Shown: piece after piece, positions 35,661 to 44,417 of the stretch
Layout: every line of letters begins with the position of its first letter
How positions within the stretch are numbered: position 1 is the first letter of the stretch
Assembly: GCA_020633955.1 (NCBI GenBank)
Contig: JACKCP010000003.1
Coordinates: 180,841-244,840 of the forward strand
DNA length: 64,000 bases
Direction: 5' to 3'
From: Desulfobacteraceae bacterium
GTDB taxonomy: Bacteria > Desulfobacterota > Desulfobacteria > Desulfobacterales > JACKCP01
Notes under the pieces: generated by a model
The model's database searches: none
The model's input: the letters and a program-made list of their open reading frames with translations, nothing else
Told to the model about the DNA's origin: nothing
Made by a program: the position numbers and the translations under genes

Positions 35661-36734
35661 TTATTTAATTCCTATATCTTTTGGACGTACCATAATCCAG
35701 TTTTTATCGGCAGTTGGTTCCAAGCCGCATTCTTTTTCCTCATTGGCTCTCGACTTCATTGCCTTTTGTGTTTTTTTCCAGTATTTTTCTTTTCTGTTTA
35801 TCCAGAGCTTGAGACCGTCTTTTGAATAATCCGAATAAAAAAGCATCCAGTGATCGTTTGGAGAGTCTCCTGAAACAAGAATCGGTTTTTTCACAGGGTG
35901 GATATAGTCTTTTATAGCTGCAAGCTTTCCAACATACATGGTATTTGGAGACCAGATATAAGGTGTAAGCTCTTTTTGATAATGTTCCTCTTTGGTATAC
36001 TCATCATCAAAAAAGTGACCCTTTTTAATCTGAAGTCTTGCAGTTGTAACATCCATTGTTTCTCTGTCTTTTAAAAGTGTTGTAACACCTATTACATTTT
36101 CAGGCTTTACATTAATATTGTACTGAGGATCTGAAACAACCATTCTTACAAGCTCTTCAAGGGCTGCTGTCATAACATATACTTCTATACCGTTTTCCTG
36201 AAGCTTGTTTATAAGCTCCCTCTGACCAGGATAGATAACAGGAGTCTTTGGATAATAATCCACAAGCTTATCTCCACTCCAGTATTTGCAGGGCATTTCT
36301 TTTCCACCCAGAGCAAAAAGTGCGTCAACATGGTTTTTAAGCTGTCCAAGAGTAAACCCTGAAAAGACCTGAGCTATCCAGGGATATCCTACCTTATGGT
36401 CAATATCGTATAATTTGTAGGCATAGGAGACAAGCGTGTCTTCTTTGTGAAAAGGAATGATTTTAAGACTTTGATCAATTGTTCTTCTTGTTACAAGTCC
36501 CTTGTTTTCAAGATATGGAAGAAGAGATTCCTCAAGATCGTGATACCAGATTGTGTTGTCTGCATCAAAAACTGCATACTCACCATTATTTGCATGTTTT
36601 TCTATAAATGCTTCAAGTTTTTCTGCCTCTTTTTTTGGCCAGTGTTTAAGTTCTGTTGCAAATACACTTGAAAAGGTCAAACAGATAAAATTTAAAATAA
36701 TTAATATTGAAATGTTTTTACTTAAAGATTTCAT
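35661..36734 (-). CDS. HAD-family phosphorylcholine phosphatase, exported
   Basis: An exported phosphatase releasing choline from phosphorylcholine (PchP-like). From the ATG at 36734 (AGGTGG 5 bases upstream; the open frame begins with GTG at 36743) the protein starts with a signal peptide ending near VFA (about residue 26). The HAD catalytic loop FDADNTIWYHDLEESLLPYLENKG strongly resembles the PchP motif. SGDSPNDHWMLF is the fourth HAD motif with the metal-binding Asp pair. It sits between betA and betB, so released choline can feed the dehydrogenases. The enzyme class is clear; substrate is inferred from motif and context. Confidence 0.83.
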   Translation of the reverse strand: MKSLSKNISILIILNFICLTFSSVFATELKHWPKKEAEKLEAFIEKHANNGEYAVFDADNTIWYHDLEESLLPYLENKGLVTRRTIDQSLKIIPFHKEDTLVSYAYKLYDIDHKVGYPWIAQVFSGFTLGQLKNHVDALFALGGKEMPCKYWSGDKLVDYYPKTPVIYPGQRELINKLQENGIEVYVMTAALEELVRMVVSDPQYNINVKPENVIGVTTLLKDRETMDVTTARLQIKKGHFFDDEYTKEEHYQKELTPYIWSPNTMYVGKLAAIKDYIHPVKKPILVSGDSPNDHWMLFYSDYSKDGLKLWINRKEKYWKKTQKAMKSRANEEKECGLEPTADKNWIMVRPKDIGIK

Positions 36735-36808
36735 TATCCCCACCTGAAATATTGTTTATAAATATCTTCAAAAGGCAAAACAATGCCTTTTGAAGCTTGG
36801 ATTTAATT

Positions 36809-38452
36809 TTAAGACTTGTAGTAAGGCACCTTTTCAGGAGAAAGAGGCTTGTTCCCAAGAATTATGTCGGCAGCCTTTTCTCCTATCATCATTACAGGCG
36901 CATAAATATTTCCGTTTGTAATAAACGGCATTACAGATGCATCAACCACTCTTAAATTTTCAACTCCGTGAACCTTTAAGTCAGAACCTACAACAGACAT
37001 GTCATCGTAGCCCATTTTACAGGTACAGCTTGGGTGATATGCACTTTCACCTTCCCTTGCAACAAAATCCAGAATCTCTTCATCTGTTTTTGCATCGCTT
37101 CCCGGTGCAAGTTCTTTGCCTCTTAATTCATCAAAGGCCGGCTGGGATACTATCTCTCTTGATTTTCTTATGGCCTCGACCCATTCTTTTCTTTCCTGCT
37201 CTGTGGAAAGATAGTTAAAAAGTATAGAAGGATATTTTGTAGGATTGTTCGATTTAATCTTAACATGACCGCGAACATCTGTGTTCATTGGGCCTACATG
37301 AAGCTGGAAACCGTGTCCTTCCCTTGGTGCTGAACCGTCGTATCTTATTGCAATTGGAAGAAAATGGAACTGAAGGTTGGGATATTTAACTTCATCGTTT
37401 CCTCTTATGAAACCGCCTGCTTCAAAATGGTTTGTAGCAGCAGCACCCTTTCTCTGGAAAAGCCACTGTGCTCCTATAAAAGGCTGCCTGTACCATTTAA
37501 GGGCAGGAAACATACTTACAGGCTTTTTACATGCATACTGAACATAAAGCTCAAGATGATCCTGAAGATTTTCACCAACACCTTTAAGATCGTTTACAAC
37601 ATCTATCCCAAGCTTTTTAAGCTCATCTGCATTACCTATCCCTGAAAGCTGAAGTAGCTGAGGTGAGTTTATTGCGCCTCCGCAGCTTATGATCTCTTTT
37701 CCGTATACCTTCTGAGGATTTTTACCCTTTGTCAGAAACTCAACACCTATTGCCTTGTTTCCGTCAAAGAGAATTCTTGTTGCCTGGGCTCTGCACTTAA
37801 TCTCTAAATTTCTTCTCTCTTTTTTTACAGGATGAATATAGGCTCTTGCTGCATTATGTCTTCTTCCCCTGTAAATATTTTGATCAAATTTTGAAAAGCC
37901 TTCCTGCTGATATCCGTTTACATCTTCTGTAAGAGGATACCCTGCCTGCTGAACAGCTTCAAAAAAAGCATCGAATAAAGGGTTGTCACATTCAGGTGTT
38001 GTTATTTTCAATGGTCCTTTGTCACCATGGTAAGCATTTGCTCCCGCAAGTCTTGTTTCAAATCTTTTAAAATAGGGAAGACAATGAGCATAATCCCAGT
38101 TTTCAAGGCCGTCTACTGTTGCCCATTTTTCATAGTCCATTGCATTTCCGCGTATATAGATCATACCGTTAATACAGCTTGAACCTCCAAGAACTTTTCC
38201 CCTTGGCTGGTAAATTCTTCTGTTGTGCATATAAGGTTCGGGGTCTGAATCATACCACCAGTTGTAAAACCTGCTTTGAAGCGGATATGTAAGGGCTGCA
38301 GGCATATGAATTCTGAAATCAGCCCTGTAGTCAGGTCTTCCTGCTTCTAGAACAAGAACCTTGTTTGAAGGATTGCTGCTCAGTCTGTTGGCAAGAACAC
38401 TGCCGGCCGAACCACCTCCAACAATTATATAGTCATAATTTTTATTTTTCAT
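36809..38452 (-). CDS. betA: Choline dehydrogenase, GMC oxidoreductase
   Basis: FAD-dependent GMC oxidoreductase converting choline to betaine aldehyde. The ATG at 38452 is preferred because GGAGG lies 4 bases before it and the protein then begins MKNKNYDYIIVGGGSAGSVLANRLS, the FAD-binding GxGxxG. The open frame extends 87 bases further. GMC signatures are GGSSCINGMIYIRGNAMDYEKWA and GAINSPQLLQLSGIG, and the active-site His is in ESAYHPSCTCKMG. About 547 residues, the normal length. Its substrate is inferred from betB, PchP and the choline-binding protein. Confidence 0.88.
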   Translation of the reverse strand: MKNKNYDYIIVGGGSAGSVLANRLSSNPSNKVLVLEAGRPDYRADFRIHMPAALTYPLQSRFYNWWYDSDPEPYMHNRRIYQPRGKVLGGSSCINGMIYIRGNAMDYEKWATVDGLENWDYAHCLPYFKRFETRLAGANAYHGDKGPLKITTPECDNPLFDAFFEAVQQAGYPLTEDVNGYQQEGFSKFDQNIYRGRRHNAARAYIHPVKKERRNLEIKCRAQATRILFDGNKAIGVEFLTKGKNPQKVYGKEIISCGGAINSPQLLQLSGIGNADELKKLGIDVVNDLKGVGENLQDHLELYVQYACKKPVSMFPALKWYRQPFIGAQWLFQRKGAAATNHFEAGGFIRGNDEVKYPNLQFHFLPIAIRYDGSAPREGHGFQLHVGPMNTDVRGHVKIKSNNPTKYPSILFNYLSTEQERKEWVEAIRKSREIVSQPAFDELRGKELAPGSDAKTDEEILDFVAREGESAYHPSCTCKMGYDDMSVVGSDLKVHGVENLRVVDASVMPFITNGNIYAPVMMIGEKAADIILGNKPLSPEKVPYYKS

Positions 38453-38545
38453 AATTCCTCCAAAATTTTTTAAAAATGAGTGAAAGATTAAATTTTTCAT
38501 CTTCCTTGAACTAAACAAAAAATTTTCGTTTTCGCCCAATCACTA
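38453..38545. repeat. Partial repeat A between gntR and betA
   Basis: GTGAAAGATTAAATTTTTCATCTTCC, AACTAAACAAAAAATTTTCG and GTTTTCGCCCAATCACTATTTA match one half of family A. The last bases cover the regulator's stop codon at 38543-38545. The betA ribosome site lies at the other end. Confidence 0.5.
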
Positions 38546-39271
38546 TTTATATTTTTTTTCATTAATACATTCTCTTAAAAGGCAGTAATGATAACCAATA
38601 TAAGAAAGTGCTTTCATTGGTTCACCATTTAATATTTCAAAAGCAGTATTTTTCCAGTTGTCTGCTGTAAGTCTCCTGAAGTTTTCCTTTTCATAAAGTG
38701 CATAATCATAGGATGAAAAACCAAACTGAACTGCCTCCATTATCCATACAAACAATGGATTTTTAGTCATTTTAGCTAGAAGAATATTAAGATTTCTATC
38801 TGCTTCCCCAATAAGGTTCATATCAATATTTTCGTTTAAAATTATTGTGCTCAGTTCAACTGCTTTTTCATATAGTTCCTGTTTTTCATTTAAACTGCCT
38901 TTTGAAATTGCAAGAACAGTAATTGTCTGATCAATACTTTCTCTGAATTCTATAAGCTTTTCAGGGTCAATTTGTTTTTGTTTTAAAAAAAGCGATAAAG
39001 ATTCACTAATTTTTCCTACTTCGGCTTCTTTTACAAAGGCACCGCCTCTTGCCCCTTTTTTTGTCTCAATGAGATCCTTTTGTTTTAATACTTTAAGAGC
39101 TTCTCTTACAACTCCGCGTCCAGTACCAAATTGGAGCTGTAATTCTCTCTCGCTTGGAAGTTTTTCACCAGGCAGAAAATCTTTATTCATTATTGCAGCT
39201 TCTATCTGAAGTGAAATATCCTCAACTGCTCTTCCGTGCATTGCTCTTTTAAAAATATATTTTGCTTCCAT
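38543..39271 (-). CDS. FadR-subfamily GntR transcriptional regulator
   Basis: A 242-residue DNA-binding regulator. The N-terminal winged helix (about 15-85) has LPSERELQLQFGTGRGVVREALKVLKQKDLIETKKGARGGAFV, typical GntR. The C-terminal helical domain (about 95-230) is an FCD ligand-binding domain (ESIDQTITVLAISKGS, NLILLAKMTKNPLFVWIMEAV-like). It is upstream of and co-directional with betA, so it probably controls the choline module in response to choline or betaine; no operator could be pinned down. Confidence 0.83.
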   Translation of the reverse strand: MEAKYIFKRAMHGRAVEDISLQIEAAIMNKDFLPGEKLPSERELQLQFGTGRGVVREALKVLKQKDLIETKKGARGGAFVKEAEVGKISESLSLFLKQKQIDPEKLIEFRESIDQTITVLAISKGSLNEKQELYEKAVELSTIILNENIDMNLIGEADRNLNILLAKMTKNPLFVWIMEAVQFGFSSYDYALYEKENFRRLTADNWKNTAFEILNGEPMKALSYIGYHYCLLRECINEKKYK

Positions 39272-39383
39272 TCCAAATCCTTTATTTATGGAAAAAGTTT
39301 GGTAATACCATTAAGCTATAAAAACCCAGTGGCTGTGTCAAGATATAAATATTGATTGTTTTGGTTTTACTATTAAAAAACAA

Positions 39384-39422
39384 TAAACCCCTTAAAATAT
39401 ATTTATTATTTTAAGGGGTTTA
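39384..39422. terminator. Strong bidirectional terminator hairpin
   Basis: TAAACCCCTTAAAAT at 39384-39398 pairs exactly with ATTTTAAGGGGTTTA at 39408-39422, a 15-bp stem and 9-base loop, with T-rich tails on both strands. It lies upstream of the GntR gene and downstream of the minus-strand hydrolase gene, insulating the choline module. Confidence 0.8.
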
Positions 39423-39524
39423 TCGTTTTATGTTCTTTTTTGAATTTTTTACATTAAAGAAATTAAGTTATGTATAAACTTAAATAAATAAAATATAGGG
39501 TAGTGCCAATGCTTAAATTTAATT

Positions 39525-39650
39525 ATAAATTTGGCGAAAACGAGAACTTTTTGATCATTTCAGGGAATAAGAAAATTAAACCTTCAGGATATATTGATTA
39601 TAAGGTTAAAAAATGTTCAAAAAAAGGCTTTCGTTCAGTTGCCAATTAAA
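39525..39650. repeat. Repeat family A, copy 4, ending at the hydrolase stop codon
   Basis: TTTGGCGAAAACGAGAAC, GGGAATAAGAAAATTAAACC, AAGGTTAAAAAATGTTC and TTTCGTTCAGTTGCCAATTAAA reproduce family A. The reverse-strand stop TAA of the hydrolase gene lies in the terminal AATTAA, as in the copy at 20190-20337. Confidence 0.65.
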
Positions 39651-40440
39651 TTTTAGCAAAAAAATCCTTAACTATTGGATTGAAAAATTCGGGTTTTTCT
39701 ATTGGAGACATATGCCCCCCGTCTATCTCAAAATGCGTAAGTCCTGGAATAATACCGGAAATAAACCGGCTGATTTGTGCTGTTATATCAGGACTTTTTT
39801 TCCCGGAAATCAAACATACGGGGATATCAATTTTTTTGTAAAGATTGGAATTTAAGTTTTCATCAATTGTAGCTCTGTAATCCATTGGCATTTTTTTTAT
39901 GCAGTTCATGAAAATCTTCTGAATTTCATATGGAAGTTTTTCAAATGTTCCATCTCCGCTGAAAAGATCAATAAATTTGATACACCCTTTTTTGGGGTTT
40001 CCAGACAGGACGTCATTTTCAATATCTGAAATGAATTGTTTGCCAAGGAGAAAAGTATCATGATCAATTTCCCTGAATACATGATTGAGCATAGGTTCAA
40101 AAACACAAAGACTTATATTTCGTTTTCTTTCAAGGGTAGAGTATTTCATTGCAACAGCACCGCCGTAGGAATGGCCTGCCAGATGAAATTTCTCATTTTC
40201 ATCCAGAACTTTTTCAAAAACTTTTTCAATAAGTTCAATTTCATTGTCCAGTGTGAAATTATCAGTCTTTTCAGGAAAAGGACTCTGACCATAACCATAA
40301 AGGTCAATTCCAATTACCTTGAATTTTTCCTTTAGCAATGATGCAAGAGTTAACCATTGCTCCTTTGAGCTCATACTGCAGTGAAGAAGAACCACAGGAG
40401 TACCTTCACCTTTTACGAAATAACCGGGTAAATTGTTCAT
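39646..40440 (-). CDS. Alpha/beta-hydrolase
   Basis: A 264-residue alpha/beta hydrolase with the nucleophile elbow GHSYGGA (Ser near 95), an oxyanion segment VVLLHCSMSSKEQW, an acid Asp in PVCLISGKKSPD and the catalytic His in DGGHMSPIEKPEFF. No substrate can be read from it. It starts 3 bases after the TerB-like gene, so they are co-transcribed. It ends at a repeat A copy. Confidence 0.83.
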   Translation of the reverse strand: MNNLPGYFVKGEGTPVVLLHCSMSSKEQWLTLASLLKEKFKVIGIDLYGYGQSPFPEKTDNFTLDNEIELIEKVFEKVLDENEKFHLAGHSYGGAVAMKYSTLERKRNISLCVFEPMLNHVFREIDHDTFLLGKQFISDIENDVLSGNPKKGCIKFIDLFSGDGTFEKLPYEIQKIFMNCIKKMPMDYRATIDENLNSNLYKKIDIPVCLISGKKSPDITAQISRFISGIIPGLTHFEIDGGHMSPIEKPEFFNPIVKDFFAKI

Positions 40441-40443
40441 TTT

Positions 40444-40914
40444 TCAGCTTTCCAGATTTGATAAGATTGTAAAAAAACATTTTTTTTCAGACAGCTCAAA
40501 ACGTTCTGTAAGTCCGTATGGGTATTTGACAACTGAGCTTGAAGCTATATCAAAGCAGGCATTAAGCATTGATTCCTTGATCTGCTCAAAATTTCCTGAT
40601 GATTTTATAATAACTGAAGAAAGTTTTCTTAAGGATTCCATGAGTTCCTTTTCCGGACGTTTTTTTAAAAACTTCAAAGCAAAGTTTTTGGCATCTTCAT
40701 TTGTAAGAAAATCAAATCCCGCATTTTCATTAACTTTTTTGACATGATGTTTTAAAAATTCAACTAAAATTTTAAGTTCACCTTCCTGGGCTTTTCCGTC
40801 AGCCCAGATCATTTCAATCAGGGGAAGAATATCTACAAGATAAAAGTCTTTTCCTGATATACCGTATTTTTCAAGTTCAGATACAGCTTCTTCCCTGGTG
40901 AGTTTAAGCTCCAT
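40444..40914 (-). CDS. TerB-like helical protein
   Basis: A 156-residue helical protein with the TerB-type acidic motif LPLIEMIWADGKAQEGELKILVEFLKHHV (about 30-57), found in tellurite-resistance TerB and TerB-like proteins, often metal-binding or membrane-associated. There is no other ter gene nearby, so the function is not indicated. It is upstream of the hydrolase with a 3-base gap. The TerB-like assignment is by motif only. Confidence 0.55.
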   Translation of the reverse strand: MELKLTREEAVSELEKYGISGKDFYLVDILPLIEMIWADGKAQEGELKILVEFLKHHVKKVNENAGFDFLTNEDAKNFALKFLKKRPEKELMESLRKLSSVIIKSSGNFEQIKESMLNACFDIASSSVVKYPYGLTERFELSEKKCFFTILSNLES

Positions 40915-41085
40915 TTATAAATCTCCTGATAAAATTGTCTTTTTTTGTTTACATCAATATAAGTAATTTTAAAAAAACTGGCAAAATAAATCTGACCATA
41001 ACAAATTTGAAACAAAAATAAATTTTTATCTAATAAAAATTAAACTTTGAAATTATAAGTATTCAAAAAAATAATGGAGACTATT

Positions 41086-41913
41086 ATGAGCGATCTTATA
41101 AAGATTAAAAAAGAAAAAATTGATGAAGTAATAAAAATTGAAAATCTTACAAAAAAATATTCATCTAAACTTACAGCTCTGGATAATATTTGCCTTGATG
41201 TATCATCAAATGATTTTACTGCTGTAATAGGGCCTTCTGGTGCCGGCAAGTCCACATTGCTCAGATGTATAAACAGACTGGTAAGTCCAACATCTGGTCA
41301 TATTTATCTCAATGGAAAGGATATTACAGATATAGGAGGAGCAAGGCTTCTTAATGTCAGAAGAAGAATAGGAATGATTTTTCAGCAGTTTAATCTAGTT
41401 AAAAGAGTAAGCGTAATTGAAAATGTTCTTGTTGGAAGACTTAGATTTTCCAGTTCTCCAGTAAAATATTTTTCTTCTCTTGGAGGAAAGTTCATGAGAG
41501 AAGACAGGGAGGCGGCTTTTGAATGTCTGCGGCAGGTAGGTATTGAAAAACACGCTTTTCAAAGGGCTGATACTCTTTCGGGAGGTCAGCAGCAAAGAGT
41601 TGCCATTGCAAGGGTTCTTGCACAGAATCCGGATATAATTCTTGCAGATGAGCCTGTTGCAAGCCTTGATCCAAGAAGTTCAGATATGGTTCTTGAAATT
41701 TTACAAAAGATTCATGAAGAAAAAAAAATTCCAGTGATGATAAACCTCCATCAGCTTGAAATTGCTAAAAATTTTACAAAAAAAATATTTGCACTGAATC
41801 AGGGGGAAGTTGTTTTTAAAGGTAAAAGCAGCAGTCTGTCAATCAATGATATTAAGGATATTTACGGATACATTCCTGGAGAGCTGCAATATAAAAAAGT
41901 TTCAAACTTTTAA
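41086..41913 (+). CDS. Orphan phosphonate-type ABC transporter ATPase (PhnC-like)
   Basis: A 276-residue ATP-binding subunit. Walker A GPSGAGKST, the LSGGQQQRVAIAR signature and Walker B IILADEP are intact, and NLVKRVSVIENVLVGRL and the PhnC-style spacing put it in the phosphonate-importer ATPase group. GGAG at 41076-41079, 6 bases before the ATG at 41086, selects this start over the ATG at 41074. There are no adjacent phnD/phnE genes, and repeat B follows. With the phnM remnant at 47202, it looks like a survivor of a broken phosphonate cluster, or an ATPase serving distant permeases. Confidence 0.8.
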   Translation: MSDLIKIKKEKIDEVIKIENLTKKYSSKLTALDNICLDVSSNDFTAVIGPSGAGKSTLLRCINRLVSPTSGHIYLNGKDITDIGGARLLNVRRRIGMIFQQFNLVKRVSVIENVLVGRLRFSSSPVKYFSSLGGKFMREDREAAFECLRQVGIEKHAFQRADTLSGGQQQRVAIARVLAQNPDIILADEPVASLDPRSSDMVLEILQKIHEEKKIPVMINLHQLEIAKNFTKKIFALNQGEVVFKGKSSSLSINDIKDIYGYIPGELQYKKVSNF

Positions 41914-41949
41914 TAAAGCACTTCAGAAGTTGTATTCAATCAAAATATG

Positions 41950-42115
41950 GTAACTGTTCAGCTTAAATCTGAACGGCTGCTTAATTTTTTATGTGCCTTA
42001 TTCTTGCTTAAACTCCCGGTCAGGAGATAAAAAACTATCTCCTGAAACCAGCACAGAAAAATACAGCATTCCTCAGCAAAATGGGTTCTTTGTCAATTTT
42101 CATCTGAAAAGTTAC
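41950..42115. repeat. Dispersed palindromic repeat family B, copy 3 (166 bp)
   Basis: It starts GTAACTGTTCAGCTTAA, ends CTGAAAAGTTAC, and has CAGGAGATA ... TATCTCCTG around the middle. It lies in the 41914-42375 gap between the orphan ATPase and the CrtI-like gene. Confidence 0.75.
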
Positions 42116-42261
42116 AAAATAATTATTTTTATCCATCCTTTAAGACGGGCAGGATTTTACTTCACGAAGAATGCCCAATCCATCCATTTTAAATTAATCA
42201 GTTATAAATTAAAATTTCTTTGATTGATAAATTTTAAAGCTGTTATTAAAATCGATTTTGT

Positions 42262-42335
42262 TTGAAAAATTGTGATTTGTCGAAAACCAGAATTTATTGT
42301 TCATTTAAGGAAGATGGATAATTTTCCTTTAAAAT
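42262..42335. repeat. Partial repeat A before the CrtI-like gene
   Basis: GAAAAATTGTGATTTGTCG, AAAACCAGAATTTATTGTTC and AAGGAAGATGGATAATTTTCC match the family A 5' half. The other half is missing or diverged. The remaining part of the gap, 42116-42261, is AT-rich with no feature seen. Confidence 0.5.
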
Positions 42336-42375
42336 ATATTAGACAGTATTAATTAATATTCAGATGGAGAATAAT

Positions 42376-44043
42376 ATGAATATATCTGACATAATTGAAC
42401 TTTCCAAAAAAAAATCAGAAGAGAAAATTCATGAGCTGAAAAAAGAACTTAGGCTTCCTTTTTTTGCAAAAAACAATCATAAAAACTGGGAACAGGGATC
42501 AAAAAAAATAGTCGTTATTGGAAGCGGAATTGGAGGAATGGCTTCAGCTGCTCTTTTTGCAAAGCAGGGGCATGAGGTAAATGTTCTTGAAATGAATGAA
42601 CAATATATTGGCGGACATGGAAGATGCATTAAAATGAATGGGCTCAGTTTTTCAATGGGGCCTCAGTATGTATGGGAGTTTGGTAAAGGCCAGACAGGGG
42701 ACAGGTTTCTTGAATATTTAAAAATAAAAGAATCAAATCCATTTATTCCCATGGAAAAAAAAGGTTTTGAAAATATTTTTATTGGTGAAAAAAAACAATC
42801 CGACAATTATTATTTTATAAATTTTCAGGTTCCCATGGGGCTTGAAAATTTCAGAAATGAATTGGCTGATCTTTTTTCGGATGAAAAAACAAACATCAAT
42901 GATTTCTTTTCTGATATGATTTCAATTTATACAACCTACAAAACATTTTTTCGAAAAAATTCTTCGGCAGAAGGCAGATTTCTTCTTGCTACAAAGTTTC
43001 TGGCAGCAGGAAATGTGAATATGTCAACCAAGCTAAAGCTTGCAAGGACAATTTATCAAAGTCTGGAGGAATTTTTTGACCAATACAGTCTGAGTCCTGC
43101 AGTAAGAAGAATTTTATATGGACACAGCGGAATTTTTGCTGAAAATGAAGATGAAATGTCTGCCATTGCATATATTATTGGAACAGGGAATTATCATGAA
43201 GGTGCATGGTATCCTGAAAATGGTTTTGACCATTTTTTTGATTCAATGGCTATGGTAATTAAAAACAGCGGTGGATCAGTTGAAACCGGTAAAAAGGTTA
43301 TAAAACTGGAGACTGAAAAGGATAAAATAGTAAAAGTTTATTGTGAAGACGGTTCTTTTTATGAATGCGATGCTGTTTTTTCAGATATTTCTCCAAGACT
43401 GACAAGAAAATTGATTGATTTTGATTTTCCGGAAGATGAATACGACTATCTTCCCTCAAATTCAATAATATCCTGCTGTATTGGCTTAAAAGGGGGATAT
43501 GAAAAAATTAAAAATTTAAAGGGAAAAAATTTCTGGTGGCAGAAAGGACCAAAAATTAACTATAATAACCCGGATGTTTTAAAAAAACCTCAGATGCTTT
43601 TTATTTCCTCACACACTGCAAACGGATTTGGGAGATATAAAGATCTGGATAGTGATTCACTCATAGTTTTTTGTCCTGGAAATTATATTCAGGAAAAGGA
43701 AATTTATGATCAAAGCCTTGATAACTATAATAAATTCAAGAAAAAACTTTCTTTGGATATAATTGATATTTTAGAAAAAAATATTTTTCATGAAATAAAA
43801 TCATATCTGTTATTTTCAGAAATAATAACAAGTGTTGATATAAAAAATCAAACTGGAGGCGAAATGGCCAATGCCTATGGAAGAAGGCTGTCTGTTTCTG
43901 AAGTTCTAAAGGGTGGAGTAAGAGAAGATATTCCAGTTTCTAATTTATATAATGTCTCAGCAACAAAAAATTCACCTGGAATTGCTGCAGGTATTTTTAC
44001 TGCTCAGCTTCTTTTTAATGAGCTTACAGGATTTAAAATTTAA
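42376..44043 (+). CDS. CrtI/phytoene-desaturase-like FAD oxidoreductase
   Basis: A 555-residue flavoprotein. The FAD-binding N-terminus is KIVVIGSGIGGMASAALFAKQGHEVNVLEMNEQYIGGHGR, then a family segment FSMGPQYVWEFG. The C-terminal part NLYNVSATKNSPGIAAGIFTAQLLFNEL is the amine-oxidase/CrtI-type FAD closure. Homologues act as phytoene desaturases, carotenoid isomerases or all-trans-retinol saturases. There is no carotenoid operon here, so the substrate is open. The ATG at 42376 has GGAG 6 bases upstream. A degraded paralogous fragment lies at 44911-45328. Confidence 0.78.
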   Translation: MNISDIIELSKKKSEEKIHELKKELRLPFFAKNNHKNWEQGSKKIVVIGSGIGGMASAALFAKQGHEVNVLEMNEQYIGGHGRCIKMNGLSFSMGPQYVWEFGKGQTGDRFLEYLKIKESNPFIPMEKKGFENIFIGEKKQSDNYYFINFQVPMGLENFRNELADLFSDEKTNINDFFSDMISIYTTYKTFFRKNSSAEGRFLLATKFLAAGNVNMSTKLKLARTIYQSLEEFFDQYSLSPAVRRILYGHSGIFAENEDEMSAIAYIIGTGNYHEGAWYPENGFDHFFDSMAMVIKNSGGSVETGKKVIKLETEKDKIVKVYCEDGSFYECDAVFSDISPRLTRKLIDFDFPEDEYDYLPSNSIISCCIGLKGGYEKIKNLKGKNFWWQKGPKINYNNPDVLKKPQMLFISSHTANGFGRYKDLDSDSLIVFCPGNYIQEKEIYDQSLDNYNKFKKKLSLDIIDILEKNIFHEIKSYLLFSEIITSVDIKNQTGGEMANAYGRRLSVSEVLKGGVREDIPVSNLYNVSATKNSPGIAAGIFTAQLLFNELTGFKI

Positions 44044-44049
44044 TTATGC

Positions 44050-44110
44050 TTAAACTTCGTAACCTTCAGCGGTGCTGCTTTTTTGCGTCCGCTGAATCAG
44101 CATTGTTGGG
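44050..44110 (-). other. Possible degraded attC-like site downstream of higA
   Basis: On the minus strand, just before and after the higA stop, GCCCAAC (RYYYAAC form) is followed by AATGCTGATTCAGCGGACGC and CACCGCTGAAGGTTACG. TTCAGCGG pairs with CCGCTGAA. The outer R' arm (expected GTTGGGC) is not found; GTTTAAG is there instead. On the other side of higB, at 44744-44752 minus, GTTGGGCT occurs. This is suggestive of a cassette boundary but far from certain. Confidence 0.3.
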
Positions 44111-44405
44111 CAACACGCTCAGACCAAGGTTTAATTTTCATGATTGCATTACTCAAAGTACGTTCTGCAACTTCTGTATCATATGCAACTTGAGCACGCA
44201 GCCAATAACCATTAGATAATCCAAAAAAACGACATAGTCTTAAATCTGTATCTGCAGTGATTGAACGTTTCCCTAAAACAATTTTGCTGATGCGTTGAGC
44301 GGGAACATTAATTTCTTTGGCTAAACGATACTGGCTAATTCCCATAGGTTTGAGAAAATCTTCCAAGAGAATTTCACCAGGAGTGATTGGTTTAAGGTTG
44401 TTCAT
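44097..44405 (-). CDS. higA: HigA antitoxin
   Basis: A 102-residue XRE-type antitoxin beginning NNLKPITPGEILLEDFLKPMGISQYRLAKEINVPAQRISKIVLGKRSIT, the classic VapI/HigA start with the helix-turn-helix (about 22-50). It normally neutralises HigB and represses the operon. The toxin gene is upstream, the reversed order typical of higBA, with a 12-base gap. G+C seems slightly higher than the surrounding genes. Confidence 0.9.
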   Translation of the reverse strand: MNNLKPITPGEILLEDFLKPMGISQYRLAKEINVPAQRISKIVLGKRSITADTDLRLCRFFGLSNGYWLRAQVAYDTEVAERTLSNAIMKIKPWSERVAQQC

Positions 44406-44417
44406 AATAAATCCTCC

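Noticed and set aside
41086..41913. The ABC ATPase as the missing partner of the choline-binding protein
   Set aside because: Its sequence is of the PhnC class, it is divergently placed, and choline/betaine ATPases have extra CBS-type regulatory domains that are lacking here.
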